Shown one piece after another: positions 1 through 9,958 of a stretch of 46,286 nt of DNA (the stretch's first letter is position 1; each line of letters begins with the position of its first letter). A program made the position numbers and the translations under genes. The notes under the pieces were generated by a model, which did not search any database, was not told where the DNA came from, and saw nothing but the letters and a program-made list of their open reading frames with translations. The DNA is from Flavobacterium suncheonense GH29-5 = DSM 17707. GTDB lineage: Bacteria; Bacteroidota; Bacteroidia; Flavobacteriales; Flavobacteriaceae. Location: positions 25,138-71,423 of the forward strand of contig NZ_KE387021.1 in NCBI RefSeq assembly GCF_000430025.1, given 5' to 3'.

Positions 1-170
1 ACATTCTATGATTAATAAGAACAGATTTCCTAGTTAATGTTTATTTATCAGTGTATTACAAATTAAATCATTAATCCACATTAGTGATTCCAAACTACTT
101 TTCAATCTGTTTCCATATTTTATTTTTTTAAAATCATTATGTGGGATATAATTTTTTATAAGAAAAGTAT

Positions 171-178
171 TATTTTTG
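171..178 (+). promoter_or_regulatory. Candidate -7 element upstream of comM
   Basis: TATTTTTG matches the Bacteroidota -7 consensus TAnnTTTG and lies 16 bp before the comM ATG at 195. I see no clear TTG at the -33 position, so this is a weak call. The rest of 1-194 is AT-rich and holds no gene I can support. Confidence 0.35.
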
Positions 179-194
179 ATAAAAATTACACGCC

Positions 195-1730
195 ATGTTA
201 ACAAAAGTATTTGGAAGCGCCGTTTTCGGGGTAGACGCCACAACCATCACTGTAGAAGTCAATATCGATAAAGGAATCGGTTATCATTTGGTAGGATTAC
301 CCGATAATGCCATAAAAGAAAGCTGCTACCGCATTGCCGCAGCCTTAAAAAATACCGGTTACGAACTTCCCGGGAAAAAGATAACCATCAATATGGCGCC
401 CGCCGATTTGCGAAAAGAAGGTTCTGCATACGATGCAACTTTAGCGATAGGGATTTTAGAAGCATCAGGACAGATAAAATCTTCGGAAACCGATCAGTAC
501 ATCATTATGGGCGAATTGTCGCTCGACGGAAGTTTACAGCCCATAAAAGGAGCCTTACCCATTGCTATTAAAGCCAAAGAAGAAGGATTTAAAGGTTTCA
601 TTTTGCCGCAACAGAATGCAAAAGAGGCTGCCATCGTCTCAGGGCTGGATGTTTATGGCGTGGAAAATGTTTCTCAGGTTATCGATTTTTTTAACGGGAA
701 GACTGTTCTTGAACCCACCATCGTCAATACACGCGAAGAATTTTTTAAAACCTTAGACTTTCCGGAGTTCGATTTTGCCGAAGTACGCGGGCAGGAATCT
801 ATCAAAAGATGCATGGAAATTGCTGCAGCCGGAGGTCATAATCTGATTTTAATCGGACCGCCGGGAGCCGGTAAAACCATGTTAGCCAAACGGTTACCAA
901 GTATTTTACCACCCATGACCTTGAAAGAAGCTCTGGAAACCACAAAAATTCACAGTGTAGCCGGTAAAATGAAAGATATCGGCCTGATGAACCAGCGCCC
1001 ATTTCGCAGCCCGCACCATAATACTTCTTGTTCTGCTATTGCCGGAGGAGGTTCTTATCCTCAACCTGGCGAGATTTCATTAGCGCATAACGGTGTTTTG
1101 TTTCTCGACGAATTGCCGGAGTTTAAAAGAGACGTTCTGGAAGTCATGCGACAACCTTTGGAAGATCGGGAAGTAACTATTTCGCGATCGAAATTTACCA
1201 TAACTTATCCGTCTTCGTTTATGTTGGTGGCGAGTATGAATCCCAGCCCGGGAGGTTATTTCAATGATCCGGACGCACCGGTTAGTTCGTCTCCGGCAGA
1301 AATGCAGCGTTACCTCAGCAAAATCTCCGGCCCACTTTTAGACCGTATTGATATTCATGTGGAAGTAACACCAGTGCCTTTCGAAAAATTATCCGATGTC
1401 AGAAACGGCGAGAGCAGTGTTGAAATCAGAAAACGTGTAATTGCAGCGCGGGATATTCAGTCGAAACGCTTTGAAAAACTGGAGAGCATCCATTATAATG
1501 CCCAGATGACCACCAAACACATCCGTGAACACTGCAAACTGGATGACACGTCGTTACAATTATTAAAATCTGCCATGGAGCGGTTAAATTTATCAGCCAG
1601 AGCTTACGACAGAATTTTAAAAGTGTCCAGAACCATTGCAGACTTGGAAGGAAGCGAAAGTGTAAAGTCTGATCACATTTCAGAAGCTATTCAATACCGA
1701 AGTCTGGATAGGGAAGGATGGCTGGGATAA
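195..1730 (+). CDS. comM: YifB/ComM family Mg-chelatase-like AAA+ ATPase
   Basis: The 511-aa product has the full length and domain order of YifB/ComM. An N-terminal Lon-protease-like/ChlI domain (about 1-170) is followed by a Mg-chelatase-type AAA+ core with Walker A GPPGAGKT at 221-228 and Walker B VLFLDE at 301-306, then a C-terminal helical Mg-chelatase domain (about 400-500). In competent bacteria ComM is a hexameric helicase that promotes branch migration during natural transformation; whether it does so here is inference. It is a single-gene plus-strand unit that ends at a strong bidirectional terminator shared with the convergent metallopeptidase gene. Confidence 0.93.
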   Translation: MLTKVFGSAVFGVDATTITVEVNIDKGIGYHLVGLPDNAIKESCYRIAAALKNTGYELPGKKITINMAPADLRKEGSAYDATLAIGILEASGQIKSSETDQYIIMGELSLDGSLQPIKGALPIAIKAKEEGFKGFILPQQNAKEAAIVSGLDVYGVENVSQVIDFFNGKTVLEPTIVNTREEFFKTLDFPEFDFAEVRGQESIKRCMEIAAAGGHNLILIGPPGAGKTMLAKRLPSILPPMTLKEALETTKIHSVAGKMKDIGLMNQRPFRSPHHNTSCSAIAGGGSYPQPGEISLAHNGVLFLDELPEFKRDVLEVMRQPLEDREVTISRSKFTITYPSSFMLVASMNPSPGGYFNDPDAPVSSSPAEMQRYLSKISGPLLDRIDIHVEVTPVPFEKLSDVRNGESSVEIRKRVIAARDIQSKRFEKLESIHYNAQMTTKHIREHCKLDDTSLQLLKSAMERLNLSARAYDRILKVSRTIADLEGSESVKSDHISEAIQYRSLDREGWLG

Positions 1731-1780
1731 CAGTATTCCGTTGGCAGTTACAGTTAGCAGTTTATACTGTTAAAAATAAA

Positions 1781-1810
1781 AAAGGCTGTCACAATAACGG
1801 GACAGCCTTT
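1781..1810. terminator. Bidirectional intrinsic terminator
   Basis: A perfect 10-bp inverted repeat (AAAGGCTGTC / GACAGCCTTT) surrounds a 10-nt loop between the convergent comM and metallopeptidase genes. A-rich and T-rich flanks suit termination in both directions. Confidence 0.8.
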
Positions 1811-1828
1811 AAGTATGGAATTCTAATT

Positions 1829-2683
1829 TCAATCCAATTCCTCGGCAAATGTATCGCCAAGCTTGATATCTCCGGTTTTAAAACCCCGAGTAAACCATTT
1901 AATGCGCTGAGCTGAAGTTCCATGTGTAAAGGATTCCGGAATAACGTGGCCCTGCATTTTACTTTGAATAGCATCGTCACCCACAGCGTGTGCGGCGCTT
2001 AAAGCTTCCTCAATATCGCCTTCTTCGATGTATTTCTGGTTGTAATGCGACCAAAGTCCGGCGTAAAAATCAGCCTGTAATTCTAAACAAACGGAAAGTT
2101 TATTGGCCTGAGCCTCGCTTTTACCGGCTTGTAACTGGCGTACTTTTCCGGAAGTTCCCAAAAGGGTTTGCACGTGATGTCCCACTTCGTGTGCAATTAC
2201 ATAGGCAATGGCAAAATCACCGCCTTTGGCACCAAATCTTGTTCGCAATTCTTCAAAGAAGTCCAAATCCATGTATACTTTTTTATCGCCAGGGCAATAA
2301 AAAGGACCGGAAGCAGAAGTTGCCCCACCACAGGCCGTCTGAACCTGTCCGGTAAACAACACCATTTTAGGTTCTTCGTACGTCATGCCGTTTTCTTTAA
2401 AAATTTTGTGCCAAACATCTTCTGTATCGGCAAAAACGGTAGCGGCAAAATCGCCTAATTCTTTTTGTTCGGGAGTGAGTTCAACTTGTTCAGTAGGAGC
2501 GGATTGCTGGCCTTGCTGCATTTGTTCCAAAACGGGAGTGAGCATTTTTGCGTTTTCTCCGCCAAAAACATTCAGCAGCAAAACAATGATACCGATTATA
2601 CCTCCCCCAACAGCTACCTGACCACCGGATATGCCACGACGGTCTTCAACGTTGTCACTTTTTCTTCTGCCTTGCCATTTCAT
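1829..2683 (-). CDS. Neutral zinc metallopeptidase, YpfJ family
   Basis: The 284-aa protein has a single N-terminal membrane segment (about 22-40) after a short basic, polar tail. A Gln-rich linker leads to a zinc-metallopeptidase domain with the HEVGHH motif, giving zinc ligands H165 and H169 and catalytic E166. A downstream ELQADFYAG motif (about 212-220) probably supplies the third ligand region. This arrangement is that of the YpfJ/neutral zinc metallopeptidase family, membrane-anchored with an exported domain; the substrate is unknown. It is last in a minus-strand run and starts 20 bp after the membrane-protein gene ending at 2704, so co-transcription is likely. Confidence 0.88.
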   Translation of the reverse strand: MKWQGRRKSDNVEDRRGISGGQVAVGGGIIGIIVLLLNVFGGENAKMLTPVLEQMQQGQQSAPTEQVELTPEQKELGDFAATVFADTEDVWHKIFKENGMTYEEPKMVLFTGQVQTACGGATSASGPFYCPGDKKVYMDLDFFEELRTRFGAKGGDFAIAYVIAHEVGHHVQTLLGTSGKVRQLQAGKSEAQANKLSVCLELQADFYAGLWSHYNQKYIEEGDIEEALSAAHAVGDDAIQSKMQGHVIPESFTHGTSAQRIKWFTRGFKTGDIKLGDTFAEELD

Positions 2684-2703
2684 AGATTAAATGTATTTAC
2701 GGT

Positions 2704-3489
2704 TTATAAATCTGTATTCATACCAATTTCTTCCATTTCATTTTTCGTTTCAACACCTATCGCATTTTTAAAAAGAATGTATTGTGTGGAGTAAATAACC
2801 GGGAGCGTAAAAAATATTCCGATACACAAACCGATTATTCCAACCATTGCTATAATTGCACTAACAATTAATGCTATTAAAATTACAAAAGGCTGCTTGA
2901 TAACCAATGCAAAACTGTTTAAAATTGCTTCAGTAGGTTCGTTTTTTTCAAAAATGACCAAGGGAATGGCAAATACGGCAAAAAATGTCACGATGTAAGT
3001 TACCAGTGTTCCGATTATGTCAAGGTGAAAATATTGGAACAGTACAGCCAGGAAGTTTGTTAGGAAACCCAACAAAAGTCCGGTAAGGAACAGATTTTTG
3101 AAAGAATCGGATTTGTAATGATCAAAAGCGGTAGACATGCTTGTTGCTCTTCCCATTTCGGCTTCATTGGCCATTTTAAAAATTCCGGCGGTAAACGGAT
3201 AAATGATAGCAGCCACCAGTGATGTTCCTATAACATACAGAATAAGTGTAGTGGCTGAAAAGTTACTGACGTGAAAATCTGCCATATTTGATGCTAAATC
3301 GGTAAAACCGAAAAATATTCCGATTCCTCCAAAAATTAAGGCGATCAAAACAATAGAAACTATTAACGTGGCGATGCCGGCATTCAGGGCAATTTTTTTA
3401 TAATTTTCAAAACTTTGAGAAATCACATCTCCTAAGTCTAAAGAATAACCGTTTTGTTTAAGTTGCTCAATTTTGTTTTTGTTGTTCAT
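2704..3489 (-). CDS. Polytopic membrane protein, function unknown
   Basis: The 261-aa protein has about five to six hydrophobic segments (roughly 35-60, 80-105, 135-155, 160-180 and 195-235) after a soluble N-terminus. No catalytic motif is evident. Similar flavobacterial proteins are often given uninformative or misleading automatic names such as beta-carotene monooxygenase; nothing in the sequence supports that. It sits 24 bp downstream of the DUF5723 gene and 20 bp upstream of the zinc metallopeptidase gene on the same strand, so it is probably in the same transcript. A membrane quality-control link to the peptidase is conceivable but only inferred. Confidence 0.75.
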   Translation of the reverse strand: MNNKNKIEQLKQNGYSLDLGDVISQSFENYKKIALNAGIATLIVSIVLIALIFGGIGIFFGFTDLASNMADFHVSNFSATTLILYVIGTSLVAAIIYPFTAGIFKMANEAEMGRATSMSTAFDHYKSDSFKNLFLTGLLLGFLTNFLAVLFQYFHLDIIGTLVTYIVTFFAVFAIPLVIFEKNEPTEAILNSFALVIKQPFVILIALIVSAIIAMVGIIGLCIGIFFTLPVIYSTQYILFKNAIGVETKNEMEEIGMNTDL

Positions 3490-3513
3490 TGTAAATAAGT
3501 GAGTTAAGTTAAA

Positions 3514-4887
3514 TTAAATTCCAAAACGGAATCCCATATAAATATCTGCTTGTTTTGAATCGTTTAAGGCCGCGGTAACGATAGAACCAGAACCTAAGAA
3601 AAAGCCGCCAAGACGGAAACCAAATCCCGTGGTAAATCCGGAAACTTCATTGCTGGAAAGCGGCAGGTACAATTCGTAGTTCTTTCCTCCAAAGCGCGGG
3701 GTTAAGGTTACGGTATTTTGAATCGTCGTAAAATCGTTCTGACTGTCATCGGAAATTTTTTGTTGCATATACGCTGAAACCGACCATTTGTTGTAAATTT
3801 TATAATCAACATAGGCATTGATTACAGCAGGAAGTTTCACTTTAAAAGGACCCGACGAGGTTTCTTTGGTCAGATAGCCTTTGTCAATCAGGGTTTGTTC
3901 AATGTCTACGATACTTTCCGTACCTTCAAAATCAGATAAATTCAAACCGCCGATACCAACAGCATCCGGGATATTTAAAGCGTAATTGGAAGAATGGTTA
4001 TTATTGTCTTTAAAGGTCATGCTTCCCATGTTTCGGAAGGAAAGTCCTGCATTTAGTTTATAACCATCAACTGTGTAATCGCCACCATCGGTTGATTCCT
4101 GTACTTTCTCTTTGAGTTGATAGTTAAAACCAAAATCGATGCCATAACCATTTAAGCCGCCGGCAAACAATTCGCTGTAATTGGAACTGTCTTCATAACT
4201 GTTGGCTAAGGAACCGGAATAAGAGAAATTCATGCTCGCTGTTGCATTGTCGAGATAGATGTCGCCGGAAATCGGTTCGGTGGTAAGTTGGCCCTGCAAA
4301 TGATTAACTCCCATATTCATATAAGAAGCGGGGAAGAGAAGTTTTAAGGTAGCACCGGCGCTTAACTTGTGATTGCCGATTTCGATAATATCTCTTGCAG
4401 CCGACAAATTGATTTCACTCCAGGAAGCCGCGTTCAATCTTTGGTTGTAACCGGAATTGATGTCGGCTGTACCTAAAAAGGAATTGGTTACGGCATTTCC
4501 GAAGTTAACATCCACATCAATAGCGTTGGCTTTAATATTCGAAGCAGTCCACAGGGCAAAGCCCCATTTTTTCTGTTTCATGGCAAAAGAAGGACCTTGT
4601 ATCAGAACGTCAAGTCGGGCCGAAGTAGGTTCAGATCCGCTGAAAATTTTTTTCTCCAAATCGGTTCCGTCCGTTAAGTCGCTGAAACCTATTTTATTGT
4701 TGGATAAATTCAAACTCATGTTAAAAACATTGATGTCGAATTTTTGGCTCATGTTGGTCAATTCAGCAGGATTGATGGAGGCGTTGAGCAATCCGCCACG
4801 TTTAGAGATATTGATTCCCGAGAAATGTTCCTGGGAAAAGACATTGAGACTGAGTAGGGCAATTCCGAAAAGTAGTTGTTTCCTCAT
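3514..4887 (-). CDS. DUF5723-type outer-membrane beta-barrel protein
   Basis: The 457-aa protein has a Sec signal peptide (about 1-18, ending near VFSQ). The body is rich in alternating hydrophobic and polar strands with many Gly, Asn and aromatic residues, and it ends in a strand with terminal FGI, as expected of an outer-membrane barrel. The pattern NISKRGGLLNASINPA near the mature N-terminus resembles DUF5723 proteins of Bacteroidota, which look like FadL/PorV-type barrels. The function is unknown. It lies 39 bp downstream of the RluA-type gene and 24 bp upstream of the membrane-protein gene, all on the minus strand. Confidence 0.7.
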   Translation of the reverse strand: MRKQLLFGIALLSLNVFSQEHFSGINISKRGGLLNASINPAELTNMSQKFDINVFNMSLNLSNNKIGFSDLTDGTDLEKKIFSGSEPTSARLDVLIQGPSFAMKQKKWGFALWTASNIKANAIDVDVNFGNAVTNSFLGTADINSGYNQRLNAASWSEINLSAARDIIEIGNHKLSAGATLKLLFPASYMNMGVNHLQGQLTTEPISGDIYLDNATASMNFSYSGSLANSYEDSSNYSELFAGGLNGYGIDFGFNYQLKEKVQESTDGGDYTVDGYKLNAGLSFRNMGSMTFKDNNNHSSNYALNIPDAVGIGGLNLSDFEGTESIVDIEQTLIDKGYLTKETSSGPFKVKLPAVINAYVDYKIYNKWSVSAYMQQKISDDSQNDFTTIQNTVTLTPRFGGKNYELYLPLSSNEVSGFTTGFGFRLGGFFLGSGSIVTAALNDSKQADIYMGFRFGI

Positions 4888-4926
4888 CTGAAAATGTTAA
4901 AATTAATGTTATAAATTAACAAAAAT

Positions 4927-5622
4927 TCAGAGACAATTCCAAATCGCATCGTTGGGAACGGGAGCAATAATCTGTAAAACTTCTTTGGTAACCGGGTGGG
5001 TTAGCACCAGTTTTCGGGCATGCAGATGAATACCGCCGTCCGGATTGCTTCGGTCGAAACCGTATTTTAAGTCACCTTTTATCGGACAGCCAATAGCAGA
5101 AAGCTGACTTCGTATCTGATGATGTCTTCCCGTATGCAGATTGATTTCCAGAGCATAATAATTATCCAGTTTCTTAATGATTTTGTAATCTAAGCTGGCT
5201 TTTTTACTGTCAGGTACTTCTTTGGTGTGGGCTTTAGAAGTATTGTTTTTCGGATTCCGTTTCAGAAAATGAACGAGATTGTCTTCCGTTTTTGGCGGCT
5301 GATTTTTAACGATGGCCCAATACGTTTTCTGAGTTTCACGGTTTTTGAACAAATCGTTTAAACGTGTTAATGCTTTAGAAGTTCTTGCAAAAACCACAAT
5401 TCCGGTAGTAGGCCGGTCAAGCCGATGTACAACGCCCAGGAAAACTTCTCCCGGCTTGTTATATTTTTCCTTGATGTATTCTTTAACCACATCCGACAAG
5501 GGTTTGTCACCGGTTTTATCACCCTGAACAATATCACCAACACGTTTGTTAATCACAATAATATGATTGTCTTCGTGAAGAACCTGAAGATTATCTTTTG
5601 TGGAAATTATTTTTTCAGACAC
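4927..5622 (-). CDS. RluA-family pseudouridine synthase
   Basis: The 231-aa enzyme isomerises uridine to pseudouridine in rRNA or tRNA. The family motif HRLDRPTTG is present with catalytic Asp at residue 69, and the C-terminal substrate-binding signature (GRHHQIRSQL, then HLHARKL) is intact. It lacks an N-terminal S4 domain, so it is a short RluA/TruC-type member whose exact target cannot be deduced. The start appears to be GTG at 5622, because no ATG lies nearby upstream in frame. The 36-bp gap from panB consists of a heptad tandem repeat. Confidence 0.88.
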   Translation of the reverse strand: MSEKIISTKDNLQVLHEDNHIIVINKRVGDIVQGDKTGDKPLSDVVKEYIKEKYNKPGEVFLGVVHRLDRPTTGIVVFARTSKALTRLNDLFKNRETQKTYWAIVKNQPPKTEDNLVHFLKRNPKNNTSKAHTKEVPDSKKASLDYKIIKKLDNYYALEINLHTGRHHQIRSQLSAIGCPIKGDLKYGFDRSNPDGGIHLHARKLVLTHPVTKEVLQIIAPVPNDAIWNCL

Positions 5623-5661
5623 TGAAATAACTGCTAACTGATTACTGAAAACTGCTGACTA
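5621..5661. repeat. Heptad tandem repeat, ACTGnnn type
   Basis: ACTG occurs at 5630, 5637, 5644, 5651 and (as ACTA) 5658, exactly 7 bp apart, with one more copy at 5621. The array fills the space between the panB stop codon and the RluA-type start codon. Confidence 0.8.
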
Positions 5662-6477
5662 GTATTGCTCATTCGCATTAGGAAAATCCACGGCTTTCAC
5701 ATCGCTTACATATTGTCCGATGGCTTTCGACATATCTTCGTACAAATTCATATAACGACGTAAAAATCTTGGGCTGAATTCGTGTGTCATACCAATCATG
5801 TCATGCAACACCAAAACCTGTCCGTCTACACCGCTACCGGCTCCGATACCGATAACCGGGATTGAGATGCTTTCGGCTACTTTTTGGGCTAAGGCAGCAG
5901 GAATTTTTTCCAAAACTAAGGCGAAACAACCGATTTTTTCCAGCATTTTGGCGTCTTCTAAAAGTTTTTCAGCTTCGGCATCTTCTTTGGCACGAACGGT
6001 ATAGGTTCCGAATTTGTAGATGGACTGCGGGGTTAACCCTAAGTGTCCCATTACCGGAATTCCGGCGTGCAGAATATTTTTGATACTGTCTTTAATTTCT
6101 TTTCCGCCTTCCATTTTCACGGCGTGACCGCCACTTTCTTTCATGATTCGGATGGAAGAACGAAGCGCCTCACGAGGATCCGACTGATAACTTCCGAAAG
6201 GTAAATCCACCACCACCAAAGCTCTTTCCGCCGCACGAACCACAGACGAAGCGTGGTAGATCATCTGATCTAAAGTAATAGGTAAAGTGGTTTCATGTCC
6301 GGCCATTACGTTACTGGCAGAATCTCCAACCAAAATAACATCCACACCGGCGCTGTCTACAATTTTCGCCATGGTATAATCGTAAGCCGTTAACATGGAA
6401 ATCTTTTCCCCGTTGGCTTTCATATCAATTAATGATTTTGTGGTAATTCTTTTGTAATCTTTTTTCGCTACAGACAT
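5659..6477 (-). CDS. panB: 3-methyl-2-oxobutanoate hydroxymethyltransferase
   Basis: PanB catalyses the first committed step of pantothenate (coenzyme A) synthesis, transferring a hydroxymethyl group from methylene-tetrahydrofolate to alpha-ketoisovalerate. The 272-aa length is typical. Visible signatures are [29 protein letters not shown] with a metal-binding Asp, [17 protein letters not shown], and the C-terminal IGIGAG block. The gene is first in a minus-strand run that continues into the RluA-type gene. No other pan gene is in the window. Confidence 0.96.
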   Translation of the reverse strand: MSVAKKDYKRITTKSLIDMKANGEKISMLTAYDYTMAKIVDSAGVDVILVGDSASNVMAGHETTLPITLDQMIYHASSVVRAAERALVVVDLPFGSYQSDPREALRSSIRIMKESGGHAVKMEGGKEIKDSIKNILHAGIPVMGHLGLTPQSIYKFGTYTVRAKEDAEAEKLLEDAKMLEKIGCFALVLEKIPAALAQKVAESISIPVIGIGAGSGVDGQVLVLHDMIGMTHEFSPRFLRRYMNLYEDMSKAIGQYVSDVKAVDFPNANEQY

Positions 6478-6490
6478 GATTTTAAAAATT

Positions 6491-6511
6491 AGAAGTTAGA
6501 AATCAGAAATT
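6491..6511. repeat. Short heptad repeat upstream of panB
   Basis: AGAAGTT at 6491 is followed in 7-bp register by AGAAATC at 6498 and AGAAATT at 6505. It is one of several period-7 arrays in gene gaps and lies 14 bp upstream of the panB start. Confidence 0.55.
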
Positions 6512-6619
6512 GATTGCTAACAATGTTCTTTTTATTATACTCTGTAAAATTACTACAATTTCCAAAATAGCGTAACATAATTCCCATAAATACTACTTAT
6601 ACCTAAAAAACTTCCGGTT

Positions 6620-7054
6620 ATGAAAAAAATACTTTTGCTGATAATATTTTGTTTTTCAACAGCTTCGTTTGCACAAAAGGCAGAAGTGGAGAACACTGTT
6701 AAAACGTTTTTTGAAGCTTTTCACGCCAAAGACACTTTAAAAATAAAATCGGTTTGCCATGAAAATCTGATTTTGCAGTCCATTATGGAAGGTCCGAAAG
6801 GAACTAAATTCGAAACGGAAAAGACTTCGGAATTTTACAAATCAATCGCTACTTTTCCCGCAAACATGACCTTTGAAGAACAAATTTTAAGCTACAACAT
6901 CCAAATTGACGGAAAAATGGCGCACGCCTGGACGCCGTATGAATTCTACATCAACGGGAAATTAAGTCATTCCGGAGTAAACGCCTTTACTTTTTATAAG
7001 GAAAATGACGTTTGGAAGATTATCCACCTTATTGATACCCGTGGAAAAAAATAG
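6620..7054 (+). CDS. Secreted NTF2/SnoaL-like protein
   Basis: The 144-aa protein has a signal peptide (about 1-18, ending at SFAQ) and then one NTF2-like alpha+beta cone domain. It begins with the typical helix VENTVKTFFEAFHAKDTLKIKSVC and ends with strands containing HAWTPYEFYING and DVWKIIHLIDTRGK. Members are diverse, and no catalytic residues can be assigned. It is a single gene facing the serine dehydratase gene, with a large imperfect hairpin between the two 3' ends. Confidence 0.75.
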   Translation: MKKILLLIIFCFSTASFAQKAEVENTVKTFFEAFHAKDTLKIKSVCHENLILQSIMEGPKGTKFETEKTSEFYKSIATFPANMTFEEQILSYNIQIDGKMAHAWTPYEFYINGKLSHSGVNAFTFYKENDVWKIIHLIDTRGKK

Positions 7055-7069
7055 TCTTTATTAAATATG

Positions 7070-7120
7070 AAACCGCGGATTCACAGATTTTAATGACTAT
7101 AACCTGCGAATCTGCGGTTT
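7070..7120. terminator. Imperfect long hairpin between convergent genes
   Basis: About 20 bases on each side (starting AAACCGCGGATTC at 7070 and ending TCTGCGGTTT at 7120) pair with only a few mismatches around an 11-nt loop. A T run follows at 7121. It probably terminates both the NTF2-like and serine dehydratase transcripts. The right arm also shows an 8-bp echo of CTGCG at 7104 and 7112. Confidence 0.65.
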
Positions 7121-7131
7121 ATTTTTTGAGA

Positions 7132-8553
7132 TTAACAATCCGCTAAGTTAACGGCAATTGCCAGTCCGCCTTCGGAAGTTTCTTTGTATTTGTTGTTCAT
7201 GTCTTTAGCGGTTTGCCACATGGTATCGACTACTTTGTCTAAAGGCACTTTTGCGTTTTTCGGATCGGTTTCCAAGGCTAATTCTGCTGCGTTAATGGCT
7301 TTGATGGCACCCATGGTATTTCTTTCAATACAAGGAATTTGCACCAAACCTCCAATCGGGTCGCAAGTCAATCCAAGATGATGTTCCATTGCGATTTCTG
7401 CTGCCATTAATACCTGTTCCGGAGTTCCGCCCATTACTTCACACAAAGCTCCGGCCGCCATTGCAGATGATACGCCGATTTCCGCCTGACATCCGCCCAT
7501 CGCTGCTGAAATGGTTGCGCCTTTTTTGAAAATACTGCCAATTTCTCCGGCTACCATCAAAAATTGTTTGATTTGTTCTTCGTTGGCATCGTGGTTTTCG
7601 ATTACCATATAATACATCAGAACAGCAGGAATTACACCGGCACTTCCGTTGGTTGGAGCAGTAACGACGCGGCCTAAGGAAGCATTTACTTCGTTTACGG
7701 CTAAGGCGAAACAACTTACCCATTTCAAAATCTGACGGAATTTCACTTCGGTCTGACGGATAATCTGAAGCCACGAATAAGGATTGTCATACGGTAAAAC
7801 GCCAATCAGGTTTTTGTGCATGTCATACGCGCGTCTGCGAACGTTTAATCCGCCGGGAAGCGTACCTTCGGTATGACAGCCGATGTACATACATTCCAGC
7901 ATGGTGTCCCAAATCCGCAGCAATTCCGAATGAATTTCGTGTTCCGGTCGCATTGATTTTTCATTCTCGAAAACGATTTCCGAAATCTTCTTGTTTTCCT
8001 TTTTGCAGTAAGCCAGCAATTCTTCGGCTTTATCAATAGGAAAAGGGAAGGCACATTTTATTTCTTTGTTTTCTTTGGCATGTTCGCGGTCTTCTTTTAC
8101 CACAAAGCCACCGCCAATGGAGTAGAAGGTGGAACTGTATTGCTCCGTATCGGTATAAACGGTGAAAGTCAGTCCGTTGGCATGGAAAGGCAGGAAGTTT
8201 TTATTGAAAACGATGTCAGTTTCCGGATCAAAAGGAATGAGGATTTCGTTTCCTAAGAAAATTTCTTTTTTGTTTTTGATGGCCGAAATAATCACATCGA
8301 TGCTTTCCACGGGAATGTATTCCGGATCGGCGCCGCTTAAACCTAACATGACGGCTAAATCTGTGGCGTGTCCGTGGCCTGTCAGCGAAAGCGAACCGTA
8401 TAAATCGACTTTAATCCGGTTGATAGAATCGATGAGATTGCGCTCGCGGATTTCCGCAAGAAACTGTTCGGCAGCTCTCCAGGGGCCAAGCGTGTGGGAA
8501 CTTGACGGTCCGACACCGATTTTAAGCATATCAAAAACAGAAATGCATTCCAT
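7132..8553 (-). CDS. sdaA: L-serine ammonia-lyase (iron-sulfur type)
   Basis: The 473-aa single-chain enzyme deaminates L-serine to pyruvate and ammonia. The N-terminal beta domain begins with [21 protein letters not shown] (split here only by family naming), the classic serine dehydratase opening. The C-terminal alpha domain carries the cysteines expected to hold the 4Fe-4S cluster in [18 protein letters not shown] and IPCIERN. The length matches bacterial type-2 (fused) enzymes. It is monocistronic, and its direction is opposite to both neighbours. Confidence 0.95.
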   Translation of the reverse strand: MECISVFDMLKIGVGPSSSHTLGPWRAAEQFLAEIRERNLIDSINRIKVDLYGSLSLTGHGHATDLAVMLGLSGADPEYIPVESIDVIISAIKNKKEIFLGNEILIPFDPETDIVFNKNFLPFHANGLTFTVYTDTEQYSSTFYSIGGGFVVKEDREHAKENKEIKCAFPFPIDKAEELLAYCKKENKKISEIVFENEKSMRPEHEIHSELLRIWDTMLECMYIGCHTEGTLPGGLNVRRRAYDMHKNLIGVLPYDNPYSWLQIIRQTEVKFRQILKWVSCFALAVNEVNASLGRVVTAPTNGSAGVIPAVLMYYMVIENHDANEEQIKQFLMVAGEIGSIFKKGATISAAMGGCQAEIGVSSAMAAGALCEVMGGTPEQVLMAAEIAMEHHLGLTCDPIGGLVQIPCIERNTMGAIKAINAAELALETDPKNAKVPLDKVVDTMWQTAKDMNNKYKETSEGGLAIAVNLADC

Positions 8554-8692
8554 AACTTTAGTATTGATTTGGTTTGTTTAACACAAAGATAATCGGATAA
8601 TTTGACAGTTCATAGTCCTTTATGTTTTTTATAATAACCACAATTTTCCTATTTGTTTTAAAACTGTATTTTTGACATATCAATCAAAAAAC

Positions 8693-9949
8693 ATGAAGCA
8701 TCAGATTTTAGCGTTACTGACTGTATTTTCCTTTTCAGCGGTCGGTTTTTCACAGTCACAAAGAGAATTGTACAACCAAAGCACCGAGGCTTACAAAGCA
8801 AAAAATTATTCTCTGTTTTTAAAACTTACGGAAAAGCTGGACAGCATACGGCCTTTGCATCCGACATTTACTTATAATCTAGCATCGGCTTATGCTTTAA
8901 ATAATGAGAAAGAAAAAGCGGTTTCCGTTTTGGAAAAGCTGGTTTTGACGAATAATAAGGTTGATTTTGAGAAAGATGCTGATTTCGACAACATCAGACA
9001 ATCCGAAGCATTTCAAAAGGTTATTCAACTGAAAGCTGATTTGGACAAAACCGTTACGAATTCACAATCAGTTATCTCATTAAGCGAAAAAGATTTGCAT
9101 CCGGAAAGTCTACAATATCTGAAGAAACAGAAACTTTGGCTGGCATCAAGTATCCGGCAAAAAAAGATAGTTTCCTTCGATTTTAAGACCGGAAAATGTT
9201 CGGATTGGTTTACAGACAGCCAATTCTCAACTTTTGCCATGAAAGCCGATGCTAAAGGGAAATATCTTTGGGTTGCCACTGCCGTAATGCCGGAAATGAT
9301 TGGATTTTCAAAAGAAATGGAAGGCAAGGCAGCAGTATTGAAAATCGACATCAAAACCAAAAAGATTGTAAAACGTTTTGCCGTGGAAGGCGGTCATGTT
9401 TTCGGAGATTTGGTGCTGGATAAACAAGGCAACGTGTATATTTCAGACAGTGGGCAAGCCTTGATTTATAAGATTTCCGACGATAAATTATCCGTTTGGC
9501 TGGACTTGAAAACCGAGGCGTTCAATTTGCAGGGACTGACGTTCAACGAAGATCAGTCAAAACTGTATATCGCGGATTATCTGAAAGGGATTTTGGTAAT
9601 CGATGTTCAAAATCCGCAAAACAAAACCTGGCTAAAATTTCCGAAAGGCACGACTACCAAAGGAATTGACGGGTTGACGTTTTATGAAAATTCTTTGTTT
9701 GCTATTCATAACGGCGTGAGACCGATTCGGGTAATTCAGTATGAATTAAGTGAAAAGCAGGACAGTATTTCAGGTTTCAAAGTAATTGACAATAACCGAC
9801 CTGAGTTTAATGAACCGGCTTTGGCTACGGTTATTAAGGATACACTTTATTTCTTCGGAAATTCACCGTGGACGGCTTATGGTAAAAACGGAAATTTAGA
9901 CCTTTCGAAGTTAGAAAATCCGATGCTGTTTGAATTTAAGTTGAATTAG
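8693..9949 (+). CDS. Secreted SMP-30/gluconolactonase-like beta-propeller protein
   Basis: The ATG at 8693 is preferred over an in-frame TTG at 8672 because it begins directly with a signal peptide (MKHQILALLTVFSFSAVGFSQ). The 418-aa product has a short TPR-like helical part (about 25-115) and then a six-bladed propeller-like domain with repeats such as GNVYISDSGQALIYKIS and LYIADYLKGILVIDV, resembling the SMP-30 and NHL families. The enzymatic role is unknown. An upstream TATTTTTG at 8667 could be the -7 element, which would make the TTG part of the leader. Confidence 0.72.
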   Translation: MKHQILALLTVFSFSAVGFSQSQRELYNQSTEAYKAKNYSLFLKLTEKLDSIRPLHPTFTYNLASAYALNNEKEKAVSVLEKLVLTNNKVDFEKDADFDNIRQSEAFQKVIQLKADLDKTVTNSQSVISLSEKDLHPESLQYLKKQKLWLASSIRQKKIVSFDFKTGKCSDWFTDSQFSTFAMKADAKGKYLWVATAVMPEMIGFSKEMEGKAAVLKIDIKTKKIVKRFAVEGGHVFGDLVLDKQGNVYISDSGQALIYKISDDKLSVWLDLKTEAFNLQGLTFNEDQSKLYIADYLKGILVIDVQNPQNKTWLKFPKGTTTKGIDGLTFYENSLFAIHNGVRPIRVIQYELSEKQDSISGFKVIDNNRPEFNEPALATVIKDTLYFFGNSPWTAYGKNGNLDLSKLENPMLFEFKLN

Positions 9950-9958
9950 GGAATCTGT

